The notes beneath the pieces are model-generated. The model was given only the letters and a program-made list of their open reading frames with translations. It was not told the DNA's origin and ran no database searches. From the NCBI GenBank assembly GCA_965279565.1, contig OZ257249.1, positions 2,108,001-2,172,000 of the forward strand: a DNA stretch of 64,000 nt. Direction: 5' to 3'. The position numbers and the translations under genes are program-made. The number at the start of each line of letters is the position of its first letter. Within the stretch, counting starts at the first letter, position 1. Origin of the DNA: Tagaea sp965279565. GTDB lineage: Bacteria > Pseudomonadota > Alphaproteobacteria > CACIAM-22H2. Positions 51,761-59,920 of the stretch are shown in pieces.

Positions 51761-52587
51761 GCCAGCCCTGCATCATCACGGTCGCGATCACGGGATCGCT
51801 GCCGCAGAAGAAGAACAATCCGGCGGTCCCCATCACGGTCGCCGAACAGGTCGAGTCGACGCACGCGGCATTCGAGGTGGGCGCCACGCTCGCCCACTGC
51901 CACGTGCGCAACGACGACGGCACGCCGACCTCGGATCCCGAGCGCTTCGCGCGGCTGGTCGAAGGCCTGCGCAAGCACTGCCCGGGCCTGATCGTCCAGC
52001 TTTCGACAGGCGGACGCTCGGGGGCGGGAAAGGAGCGCGGCGGCATGCTGGGCACGAAGCCCGACATGGCGTCTCTAGCCACGGGTTCGGTCAATTTCCC
52101 GACCCGCGTCTACGACAATAGCCCCGACCTGGTCGAATGGCTGGCGGGCGAGATGAAGCGGCTGGGCATCAAGCCGGAAGTCGAAGCCTTCGACCTGTCG
52201 ATGGTGTTCAAGGCGGCCGAGTTGGCCAAGGACGGCAAGATCGTCGGGCCGCTGCACGTGCAGTTCGTCATGGGTGTGAAAAACGCGATGCCTGTCGACC
52301 GGCCTTCCTTCGAGTTCTACGTCGCGACGCTGAAGCGGCTGGCGCCCGACGCGACCTGGACGGGCGCCGGGATCGGGCGCGACCAATTGACGCTCAACCG
52401 CTGGAGCCTCGAATTGGGTGGCCATTGCCGCACGGGTCTGGAAGATAATATCCGCATGGACGAGCATACGCTCGCACCCTCGAACGCGGCCCTGGTCGCG
52501 CGGGTTGCGCAGATGTGTGCCGAGTACGGACGGCGGCCCGCGACAGTCGCCGAGGCGCGTGCGATCCTCGGACTCGCAGCGGCCTGA
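51757..52587 (+). CDS. BKACE (DUF849) beta-keto acid cleavage enzyme
   Basis: 276 residues, start overlapping the quiC-type stop (ATGA). Family motifs: VAITGSLPQKKNNPAVPIT, ATLAHCHVRNDDGTP (zinc His), QLSTGGRSG, EAFDLSMV, WTGAGIGRDQL and GGHCRTGLEDN. BKACE enzymes condense a beta-keto acid with acetyl-CoA to give acetoacetate and a new CoA ester; some act on beta-ketoadipate or related acids. Beside dehydroshikimate/protocatechuate genes, a role in the lower protocatechuate pathway is plausible, though the substrate cannot be read from sequence. Confidence 0.85.
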   Translation: MSQPCIITVAITGSLPQKKNNPAVPITVAEQVESTHAAFEVGATLAHCHVRNDDGTPTSDPERFARLVEGLRKHCPGLIVQLSTGGRSGAGKERGGMLGTKPDMASLATGSVNFPTRVYDNSPDLVEWLAGEMKRLGIKPEVEAFDLSMVFKAAELAKDGKIVGPLHVQFVMGVKNAMPVDRPSFEFYVATLKRLAPDATWTGAGIGRDQLTLNRWSLELGGHCRTGLEDNIRMDEHTLAPSNAALVARVAQMCAEYGRRPATVAEARAILGLAAA

Positions 52588-52604
52588 TTCGAGGGAGGAA
52601 CGGT

Positions 52605-53327
52605 ATGGAGAATGGCGAGTTCTATCGGCGCGACCGCGCGTGGCATCCACCCGGGTTTTCGCTCGACTACCGGTCGACGTCGCTGCGCAGCCCGCGCCGG
52701 GCGCTGCTCTCGCTCGGCCAGTCGCCGGCCGACCTGTCGGGGCCCGTGTTCGGGCACGGCATGCTCGACCTGCTGGACCACGACCTCATCCGCAATTTCG
52801 GGACGGGCAGCGAGGCGATCGGCGAACGCATCGTCGTGCACGGGCGCGTCGTCGACCAGAACGGCCGCCCGGTTCCGAACACGCTGATCGAGATCTGGCA
52901 GGCGAATGCCAGCGGACGTTACCGGCACGTGCGCGATGGCTATGTCGCGGCCCTTGATCCGAATTTCGGCGGCTGCGGGCGCGTGCTCAGCGACGCCGAA
53001 GGGAAGTACGCGTTCCGCACGATCCGCCCAGGCCCCTATCCGTTTCGCAACAACGGGTCGGACTGGCGCCCGGCACACATCCACATCTCGCTGTTCGGGC
53101 AGGCCTTCGCGCAACGCCTGATCACGCAGTTCTATTTCGAGGGCGATCCGCTGATCGCCAAGTGCCCGATCGCCAACACGGTCCGCGACAAGGCGGCGCT
53201 GGAAATGCTCGTGGCCAAGCTCGACCTTGAGAATCAGGGGCCGTTCGACCACCTGACCTACCGCTTCGACATCGTGCTGCGCGGCCGACGGTCGACCTTT
53301 TTCGAGAACCGTCCGGAGGGCAACTGA
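52605..53327 (+). CDS. pcaH: Protocatechuate 3,4-dioxygenase beta subunit
   Basis: 240 residues, GGAGGAA ribosome site. Ferric-iron ligands Tyr106, Tyr145, His158, His160 have the same spacing (39, 13, 2) as the known P. putida beta subunit. Other blocks: GRVVDQNGRPVPNTLIEIWQ, DPNFGGCGRVL, HIHISLFG. Opens the ring of protocatechuate to beta-carboxy-cis,cis-muconate with the alpha subunit encoded two bases downstream. Confidence 0.94.
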   Translation: MENGEFYRRDRAWHPPGFSLDYRSTSLRSPRRALLSLGQSPADLSGPVFGHGMLDLLDHDLIRNFGTGSEAIGERIVVHGRVVDQNGRPVPNTLIEIWQANASGRYRHVRDGYVAALDPNFGGCGRVLSDAEGKYAFRTIRPGPYPFRNNGSDWRPAHIHISLFGQAFAQRLITQFYFEGDPLIAKCPIANTVRDKAALEMLVAKLDLENQGPFDHLTYRFDIVLRGRRSTFFENRPEGN

Positions 53328-53328
53328 C

Positions 53329-53919
53329 ATGCCGGTCGAACCGCTGAACGAAACGCCCTCGCAGACCGCCGGTCCCTACGTGCATATCGGGACCTATCCG
53401 TCGTCCGCCGGTCTCAACGTGCGCACGCAGGAAAAGCCCAACGTGCTGGCGAACGCTTCCACGAAGGGCGAGCGCGTCCGCATCGAAGGTACGATCTTTG
53501 ACGGTGCGGGCTCCGTCGTCACCGACGCGATGATCGAGCTGTGGCAGGCTGACGCCGACGGCAGGTTCGCCGGCAAGGATGCGGGCGGCTGGGGCCGGGC
53601 CGTCAGCGATTTCAAGACCGGGCTGTGGTTCTTCGAGACGGTGAAGCCGGGTGCGACGCGCACCAAGGCGGGAGCGGCCGAAGCGCCGTTCGTCACGCTG
53701 CTGGTGTTTTCGCGCGGCATCAACATCCACCTGCATACGCGGATGTATTTTGCCGACGAGACGGCGGCCAACGCGGCCGACCCGACGCTGAAGGCCGTGG
53801 CCGAGCCGCATCTGCAGAAGACGCTGGTCGCCGCACGCACGACGCGCGACGGCCAGATCGTCTACAGGTTCGACATCCGCCTGCAGGGCGAAGGCGAGAC
53901 GGTCTTCTTCGATATCTAG
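53329..53919 (+). CDS. pcaG: Protocatechuate 3,4-dioxygenase alpha subunit
   Basis: 196 residues. Begins with ETPSQTAGPYVHIG, typical of alpha subunits, then a dioxygenase core (VVTDAMIELWQADADGRF, GWGRAVSDFKTG, INIHLHTRMYF). Lacks the iron ligands, as alpha subunits do, and completes the heterodimer. The stop overlaps the stop of the convergent MFS gene (CTAG). Confidence 0.93.
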   Translation: MPVEPLNETPSQTAGPYVHIGTYPSSAGLNVRTQEKPNVLANASTKGERVRIEGTIFDGAGSVVTDAMIELWQADADGRFAGKDAGGWGRAVSDFKTGLWFFETVKPGATRTKAGAAEAPFVTLLVFSRGINIHLHTRMYFADETAANAADPTLKAVAEPHLQKTLVAARTTRDGQIVYRFDIRLQGEGETVFFDI

Positions 53920-55163
53920 GCCGCCGCGCGACGCGACGGCTGGCGTGGCAGGAACGCGGTCAGCAGGCCGAGTGCGGGAAGATACGAGCAGATCAGATAG
54001 ACCGTCTCGATGCTCGTGCGGTCCGCGATCAGGCCGACGGCTGCGGCACCCAGGCCGCCCAGACCGAACGAGAAGCCGAAGAACAGGCCGGCGACCATGC
54101 CCACGCGGCCGGGCATCAGCTCCTGCGCATAGACGAGGATCGCCGAGAAGGCCGACGACATCATCAGGCCGATGACCAGCGAAAGCGCGAGCGTGAGCGC
54201 AAGGCCCGTGTACGGCATCGCGAGCGTGAAGGGCAGCGGCCCGAGGATCGAGAACCAGATGATCGGGATGCGGCCGACCTTGTCGCCAAGCCAGCCACCC
54301 GCGACGGTACCGAGTGCGAGCGAGGCGAGAAACGCGAAGAGGGCGATCTGCGCGAACTGGACCGAAACCTCGAATTTGTGGATCAGGTAGAACGTGTAAT
54401 AGGACGTCAGGCTCGCGGTGTAGAACGTCTTCGAGAAGATCAGCGCCACGAGGACGGCGATCGCGAGCGCCACCTGCCGGCGCGGCAGCGCCAGGGCCGG
54501 GGGCGCTTTGCGGGCGCGCTGGGTGGCGCCACCGGCCTCGCGCCGGCGTTCGGCGTACCAGCGGCCGATCGCGAACAGGATCGACATGGCGATGAACGCC
54601 GCGGCCGAGAACCAGACGATGCTGCCCTGGCCTTGCGGCACGATGATGAAGGCGGCCAGCAGCGGCCCGATCGCCGAACCCGTATTGCCGCCGACCTGGA
54701 ACAGCGACTGGGCGAGCCCATGCCGTCCGCCCGAGGCGAGGCGCGCGACGCGCGAGGCTTCCGGATGGAAGACGGCCGAGCCGACGCCGATCAGTGCCGC
54801 CGCCGACAGGATGACCGGATAGCTCGACGCCTGCGACATCAGGACGAGGCCGCACAGTGTGAAGCCCATGCCGATCGCGAGCGAATAGGGCATCGGCCGC
54901 CGGTCCGTCGTGTAGCCGACCAGCGGCTGGAGCATCGAGGCCGTGCACTGGAAGGCGAGCGTGATGAGGCCGATCTGCGCGTAGTCGAGCGCGTAGGATT
55001 CCTTCAGGATCGGATAGATCGCCGGCACCATCGACTGCATCATGTCGTTCAGCATGTGGCAGAAGCTGAGCGAGAAGATCACCGCGAAGGCGGAGTCGTC
55101 GGCCGCCGGGGAGCGCGTGTTGGCGGGTTTCGTCGCGGGTAAGGACGCTGAATCGTCGGGCAT
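53916..55163 (-). CDS. MFS transporter, fosmidomycin-resistance (Fsr) type
   Basis: 415 residues from the ATG at 55163 (MPDDSASLPATK); upstream codons are not membrane-like. Twelve helices expected; LSFCHMLNDMMQSMVPAIYP, LITLAFQCTASMLQPLVGYT and IGVGSAVFHPEASRVA are Fsr-family signatures. Fsr is an efflux pump; the actual substrate is unknown. A run of ten C on its coding strand lies just upstream of the ribosome site. Confidence 0.85.
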   Translation of the reverse strand: MPDDSASLPATKPANTRSPAADDSAFAVIFSLSFCHMLNDMMQSMVPAIYPILKESYALDYAQIGLITLAFQCTASMLQPLVGYTTDRRPMPYSLAIGMGFTLCGLVLMSQASSYPVILSAAALIGVGSAVFHPEASRVARLASGGRHGLAQSLFQVGGNTGSAIGPLLAAFIIVPQGQGSIVWFSAAAFIAMSILFAIGRWYAERRREAGGATQRARKAPPALALPRRQVALAIAVLVALIFSKTFYTASLTSYYTFYLIHKFEVSVQFAQIALFAFLASLALGTVAGGWLGDKVGRIPIIWFSILGPLPFTLAMPYTGLALTLALSLVIGLMMSSAFSAILVYAQELMPGRVGMVAGLFFGFSFGLGGLGAAAVGLIADRTSIETVYLICSYLPALGLLTAFLPRQPSRRAAA

Positions 55164-55175
55164 CGTGGAGTCCTC

Positions 55176-55185
55176 GGGGGGGGGG
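55176..55185. repeat. Ten-base G/C homopolymer in the MFS leader
   Basis: Ten G on the plus strand, reading as ten C about 12-22 bases before the start of the leftward MFS gene, next to its GAGGA ribosome site. Such runs can change length by slippage and are also common sequencing-error sites. Confidence 0.6.
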
Positions 55186-55410
55186 AGGCCGTCTTGCGTG
55201 CCGGCAAGGAATAGCACGGCTTTTCCGGTTTGATCGGGCGTGCCGCGCAGATCGGGCATGCCGGATATCCCTTTGCCAAATCTGGGAAATTGATCATGTT
55301 GCGGTTCGATGACATCCGCGGGAGGATCGATTCGATGCCTGTGAAACCGAATGGAACCAACGCGATGACGGGCGATCTTGTCCGGTAGCGCCGAAGCACC
55401 GTCCACGGGC

Positions 55411-56496
55411 ATGGCGCGGCCTTCCTGGCTGCTTGCCATCGCCATGGCGGGCGACGGCCTGCTCTACGCGCTGCTTCCTCTGATGCCCGAGGCGTTCGGC
55501 ATCAGTCTCGCCTGGGCCGGTCTCCTGCTCGCCGCAAACCGCATCGTGCGGATCTTCGCCTACACGCAAGTCGCGCGGATGACCGCACGACTGGGCGCAC
55601 GCCGCGCCGGGACGATCGCGGCCGCGGGTGCAATCGTGTCGACGGCGGTCTTCGCGTTCGAAGCGTCCGACTGGGTCCAGCTTGCCGCCCGCTTCCTGTG
55701 GGGGCTTTCCTTCGCCGCCATCAATCTCGTGACCTTCGCCTATGCGGCGAGCGTGCCCGAACAGGCCGGCCGGCGTATCGGGACGAGCCGCGCGGTGGTG
55801 GGCGTGGCGATCACCTTCACGCTTCTCGTCGGTTGCTTCGCGGTAGACCGGATCGGTGCGCCGATGCTGTTCACGATCGTGGCGGTCCTGTCGCTTGCCT
55901 GCCTGCCGCTGGCGCTGACGCTCCAGCCGCTCGAGATCCGCCCGCCGCGGCATCGCGCGTTGCTGATGCCGCTGCCGGGGCGGATCGACGTCTGGGCCGC
56001 CGCCCAAGGCTTCGTCGTCGACGGCGTGTTCCTCGTCTCCGTCACGCTCCTGCTGAAGGAGACCGTGACCGACTTCTCGCCCGCAGCCGCGACCGGCATC
56101 GTGTTCTCGCTGCGCTGGATCGTCGAGAGCTTCTGCGCACCGCTCGGCGGGCGTCTTGCGGACCGGTTCGGCGCCACGCGCGTGATGCTCGTGTTCGGCC
56201 TTTTCATGTCGGTCGCTCTGGGGTCGATCGCGTTCGGCTTCGTCTATGCCGGTGCGGTCGCCGTGACGGTGGTCCGTGGGCTCACCAACACGATTGCCGC
56301 CGCGATGGTCGCCGAACGCAACCCCGGCGACACGGTCGGCGCCCAGTCGGTCTATTCGACGTACCGCGATATCGGCGCGGCACTCGGCCCGCTCTTCGCC
56401 GGCTTGTTCATCGACGATATCGGCACGCTGCCGCTCTATCTGGCTCTCAGCCTCGTGCTCGGCGGGACGACCCTGATGCTCCGGCGCTGGCGCTAG
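55411..56496 (+). CDS. MFS transporter of unknown substrate
   Basis: 361 residues from the ATG at 55411 (MARPSWLLAIAMAG); a TTG at 55378 would add eleven residues and neither start has a strong ribosome site. About eleven to twelve helices, with the MFS inter-domain motif GGRLADRFGATRVML. No substrate can be inferred. Divergent from the Fsr-type gene; a sigma-54-like site for the next operon begins 25 bases after the stop. Confidence 0.8.
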   Translation: MARPSWLLAIAMAGDGLLYALLPLMPEAFGISLAWAGLLLAANRIVRIFAYTQVARMTARLGARRAGTIAAAGAIVSTAVFAFEASDWVQLAARFLWGLSFAAINLVTFAYAASVPEQAGRRIGTSRAVVGVAITFTLLVGCFAVDRIGAPMLFTIVAVLSLACLPLALTLQPLEIRPPRHRALLMPLPGRIDVWAAAQGFVVDGVFLVSVTLLLKETVTDFSPAAATGIVFSLRWIVESFCAPLGGRLADRFGATRVMLVFGLFMSVALGSIAFGFVYAGAVAVTVVRGLTNTIAAAMVAERNPGDTVGAQSVYSTYRDIGAALGPLFAGLFIDDIGTLPLYLALSLVLGGTTLMLRRWR

Positions 56497-56520
56497 CCGG
56501 TTCCGCCGAGCAGGATTGTC

Positions 56521-56536
56521 TGGCACCAATCTTGCT
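56521..56536 (+). promoter_or_regulatory. Candidate sigma-54 promoter for the peptide-type ABC operon
   Basis: TGGCACCAATCTTGCT has GG and GC ten bases apart and matches TGGCACG-N4-TTGCT at all but one position. Predicted transcript start near 56547, about 20 bases before the binding-protein ATG. Confidence 0.65.
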
Positions 56537-56567
56537 CCTTCCAGTCTTTCAGATTGGAGGATGCGCG

Positions 56568-58166
56568 ATGAAGTTGAGATTCCTGGCATTTGCCGCCGCC
56601 GCAAGCGCGGTTCTGGCCGTCACGCAGGCAAATGCGCAGGGAACCCTGCGCATCGGCATGACTGCCTCGGACATCCCGCTCACCACCGGCCAGACCGACC
56701 AAGGCGGCGAAGGAATGCGGTTCCTCGGTTACACCGTCTACGACGCGCTGATTAATTGGGACCTGTCGAAGTCCGACAAGGCTTCCGATCTCGTGCCGGG
56801 CCTCGCGACCGAGTGGAGCGTGGACGCCGCCGACAAGACCAAGTGGACGTTCAAGCTGCGCCCCGGCGTGAAGTTCCACGACGGTTCCGAGTTCGACGCC
56901 GCCGCCGCGGTATGGAACTTCGAGAAGCTGCTCAATCAGCAGGCACCCCAGTTCGATCCCCGCCAGTCCGGCCAGGGCCGCAGCCGCATTCCTGCCGTCG
57001 CGAGCTACAAGGCCGTCGACAAGCTGACGCTGGAGATCGTGACCCGCACGCCGGACGCCACTCTCCCGTACCAGATCGCCTGGATCATGTTCTCCAGCCC
57101 GGCGCAGTTCGAGAAGGTCGGCAAGACCTGGGAGAATTTCGCCAAGACGCCGTCCGGCACCGGCCCGTGGAAGATCGCGAGCTTCGTGCCGCGCGAGCGC
57201 GTCGAACTGGTCCCGAACACGGACTACTGGGACAAGGGCCGCGTACCGAAGCTCGAAAAGCTGGTCCTGGTTCCGCTGCCCGAAGCGAGTGCCCGCACCG
57301 CGGCCCTGCGTTCGGGCCAGGTCGACTGGATCGAGGCGCCGTCGCCCGATGCGGTGGCCTCGCTCAAGCAGGCCGGCATGCAGATCGTCACCAATGCGTA
57401 TCCGCATAACTGGACCTGGCATCTCAGCCGCGTCGAGGGCAGCCCGTGGAACGACATCCGAGTGCGCCGTGCGGCCAACCTCGCCATCGATCGCGAAGGG
57501 ATGAAGGAACTGCTCGGCGGCATGGCGATCCCGGCACAGGGCTTCTTCCCGCCCGGCCACCAGTGGTTCGGCAATCCGAAGTTCAAGCTCCGCCAGGACG
57601 TCGCGGAAGCCAAGAAGCTGCTGGCCGAGGCGGGTTTCGGTCCGGGCAAGCCGCTCGAAACGAAGATCCTGATCGCGCCCTCGGGATCGGGGCAGATGCA
57701 GCCGCTGCCGATGAACGAGTTCGTCCAGCAGAATCTCGCCGACGTCGGCATCAAGGTGACGTTCGAGGTCGTCGACTGGAACACGCTCATCAACATCTGG
57801 CGCGCGGGCGCCAAGCACGAGTCCTCTCGCGCCGCCACCGGCATGAACTACACGTACTTCATCCAGGATCCGTTCACCGGCTTCATCCGTCACCTGCAGA
57901 GCACGCTTGCGCCGCCTGCGGGCACGAACTGGGGCTACTACGCTGATCCCGCGATGGACGCGCTGTTCGACAAGGTCCGCAACACGTTCGACGCAGCCGA
58001 ACTGAACAAGGTGCTGCAGGCGATCCACGAGAAGTACGTCGACGACGCGCTGTTCCTGATGGTCACGCACGACGTCAACCCGCGCGCGATGAGCCCGCGC
58101 GTGAAGGGCTTCGTGCAGGCCCAGAACTGGTTCCAGGACTTCTCGCAGGTCTTCATGGCGCGATAA
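56568..58166 (+). CDS. Peptide/nickel-type ABC transporter substrate-binding protein 1 (SBP family 5)
   Basis: 532 residues from the ATG at 56568, with GGAGG upstream. Sec signal peptide (MKLRFLAFAAAASAVLAVTQ, cleavage at ANAQ). SBP family 5 blocks: YTVYDALINWD, LVPGLATEWS, WTFKLRPGVKFHDGSEFDA, PSGTGPWKI, VRRAANLAIDREGM. Binds peptides, opines or other small molecules. Clearly paralogous to the next gene, including its leader. Confidence 0.9.
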   Translation: MKLRFLAFAAAASAVLAVTQANAQGTLRIGMTASDIPLTTGQTDQGGEGMRFLGYTVYDALINWDLSKSDKASDLVPGLATEWSVDAADKTKWTFKLRPGVKFHDGSEFDAAAAVWNFEKLLNQQAPQFDPRQSGQGRSRIPAVASYKAVDKLTLEIVTRTPDATLPYQIAWIMFSSPAQFEKVGKTWENFAKTPSGTGPWKIASFVPRERVELVPNTDYWDKGRVPKLEKLVLVPLPEASARTAALRSGQVDWIEAPSPDAVASLKQAGMQIVTNAYPHNWTWHLSRVEGSPWNDIRVRRAANLAIDREGMKELLGGMAIPAQGFFPPGHQWFGNPKFKLRQDVAEAKKLLAEAGFGPGKPLETKILIAPSGSGQMQPLPMNEFVQQNLADVGIKVTFEVVDWNTLINIWRAGAKHESSRAATGMNYTYFIQDPFTGFIRHLQSTLAPPAGTNWGYYADPAMDALFDKVRNTFDAAELNKVLQAIHEKYVDDALFLMVTHDVNPRAMSPRVKGFVQAQNWFQDFSQVFMAR

Positions 58167-58206
58167 TTCGCCGGACGACGCCGACAGACACGACAGCTTC
58201 TTGCTC

Positions 58207-58220
58207 CCAATCCGGATTGG
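58207..58220. promoter_or_regulatory. 14-base palindrome in the leader of the second binding-protein gene
   Basis: CCAATCCGGATTGG is a perfect inverted repeat ending seven bases before the ATG, over the expected ribosome site. The first binding-protein gene has a related pair, CCAATCT (56526-56532) and AGATTGG (56551-56557). Both leaders also share CTTGCTCC. It could be an operator or an RNA fold controlling translation. Confidence 0.5.
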
Positions 58221-58227
58221 ATATCGC

Positions 58228-59871
58228 ATGAAAAACGGACTTCTCGCCGCTGCGGCGCTCGGTATCGGCCTTCTCGCCGGAATCGAGCCCGCCGGCGCCC
58301 AGACGGTGTTGCGCATCGGAATGACCGCAGCCGACATCCCGCGCACGCTGGGCCAGCCCGACCAGGGTTTCGAGGGCAATCGCTTCACCGGTCTCACGAT
58401 GTACGACGCACTGGTGCTGTGGGACCTGTCGAGCGCCGAGAAGCCCTCCGTCCTCGTCCCCGGTCTCGCGACCGACTGGATGGCCGACGCTTCGGACCGG
58501 ACCAAGTGGACGTTCAAGCTGCGCCCCGGCGTCAAGTTCCACGACGGCAGCGCGTTCGATGCCGACGCCATCGTCTGGAACGTGCGAAAGGTGTTGGACA
58601 AGGAAGCGCCGCATTTCGACGCGAGCCAGGTCGGCGTGACCGCCAGCCGCATGCCGACCCTGCGCAGCGCCCGCAAGATCGACGCCCTGACGGTCGAACT
58701 GACGACGAGCGAGCCGGACTCGTTCCTGCCGATCAATCTCACCAATCTGTTCATCGCCAGCCCTGCGCATTGGGCGGCAAAGCTCGCCGCCGTTCCGGCA
58801 AGCGTGACCGATGCGGGAGAGCGCGCCAAGCAGGCATGGACCGCCTTCGCGGCCGACGCGTCCGGGACAGGTCCTTGGAAGATGGTCCGCTTCGTGCCGC
58901 GCGAGCGGCTCGAGCTTGCCAAGAACGACGCCTACTGGAATGCCGCACGTGTGCCGAAGGTCGATCGCATGGTGCTGCTGCCGATGCCGGAAACCAACGC
59001 ACGGACCGCCGCCCTGCTCGCCGGGCAGATCGACTGGGCCGAAGCGCCGTCGCCCGACGCCGTCGCCCAGATCAAGTCGCGCGGCTTCCAGATCTACGCC
59101 AACCAGCAGCCGCATGTGTGGCCGTGGCAGTTCTCGATGATCGAGGGCTCGCCGTGGACCGACAAGCGCGTGCGCCAGGCGGCGAATCTGTGCGTCAACC
59201 GCACGGACATGAAGCAGCTTCTCGGCGGCCTGATGGCCGAAGCCGTGGGTTCAGTTCCGCCCGGCCATCCGTGGTGGGGCAATCCCGAGTTCAAGATCGG
59301 CTACCGGCCGGATGAGGCGAAGCGCATGATGGCCGCAGCCGGCCATTCGGCGCAGAAGCCCCTGAAGGTCAAGATCCAGGTCTCGGCTTCGGGCTCGGGC
59401 CAGATGCAGCCGCTGCCGATGAACGAATATCTCCAGCAGGCGCTGCGCGAGTGCTACTTCGACGTCGAGCTCGACGTGATCGAATGGAACACGCTGTTCA
59501 CGAACTGGCGTCTCGGCGCCAAGGACGCGTCGGCGCGCGGTTCGCATGCGACGAACGTCTCGTTCGCCGCGATGGATCCGTTCTTCGCCTTCGTGCGCTT
59601 CGTCGAAAGCAAGATGGCGCCGCCGGTGTCGAACAACTGGGGCTACGTCAACGATCCGGAGTTCGACCGCCTCGTCGCGAAGGCCCGGACGACCTTCGAC
59701 GCCGCGGGCCGTGACGCGGCACTCGCCGAGCTGCACAAGCGGATCGTCGACGAAACGGTGTTCCTGTGGGTCGCCCACGACGTGGGGCCGCGCGCCATGA
59801 GCCCGAAGATCAAGGGCTTCGTGCCGCCGCAGAGCTGGTTCGTCGATTTCTCGCCGATCACGATGAACTGA
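58228..59871 (+). CDS. Peptide/nickel-type ABC transporter substrate-binding protein 2 (SBP family 5)
   Basis: 547 residues from the ATG at 58228. Signal peptide MKNGLLAAAALGIGLLAGIE with cleavage near AGAQ. Aligns with the preceding protein along its whole length (LTMYDALVLWD, LVPGLATDWM, WTFKLRPGVKFHDGSAFDA, ASGTGPWKM) and has an insertion of about 18 residues near residue 190. Two binding proteins probably feed one permease with different ligands. Confidence 0.9.
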   Translation: MKNGLLAAAALGIGLLAGIEPAGAQTVLRIGMTAADIPRTLGQPDQGFEGNRFTGLTMYDALVLWDLSSAEKPSVLVPGLATDWMADASDRTKWTFKLRPGVKFHDGSAFDADAIVWNVRKVLDKEAPHFDASQVGVTASRMPTLRSARKIDALTVELTTSEPDSFLPINLTNLFIASPAHWAAKLAAVPASVTDAGERAKQAWTAFAADASGTGPWKMVRFVPRERLELAKNDAYWNAARVPKVDRMVLLPMPETNARTAALLAGQIDWAEAPSPDAVAQIKSRGFQIYANQQPHVWPWQFSMIEGSPWTDKRVRQAANLCVNRTDMKQLLGGLMAEAVGSVPPGHPWWGNPEFKIGYRPDEAKRMMAAAGHSAQKPLKVKIQVSASGSGQMQPLPMNEYLQQALRECYFDVELDVIEWNTLFTNWRLGAKDASARGSHATNVSFAAMDPFFAFVRFVESKMAPPVSNNWGYVNDPEFDRLVAKARTTFDAAGRDAALAELHKRIVDETVFLWVAHDVGPRAMSPKIKGFVPPQSWFVDFSPITMN

Positions 59872-59880
59872 AAAGGAAGG

Positions 59881-59907
59881 GCGCGGGCCGGATCTGGCGG
59901 CCCGCGC
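59881..59907 (+). terminator. Strong intercistronic hairpin, binding protein/permease junction
   Basis: GCGCGGGCC, a nine-base loop, then GGCCCGCGC: nine G/C pairs, extended by partial pairing of GGAAGG with CTCCTTC. It lies between the second binding-protein stop and the permease ATG. No U-run follows the stem, so it is better read as an RNA-stabilising or attenuating element. Confidence 0.7.
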
Positions 59908-59920
59908 TCCTTCGCTTCCG

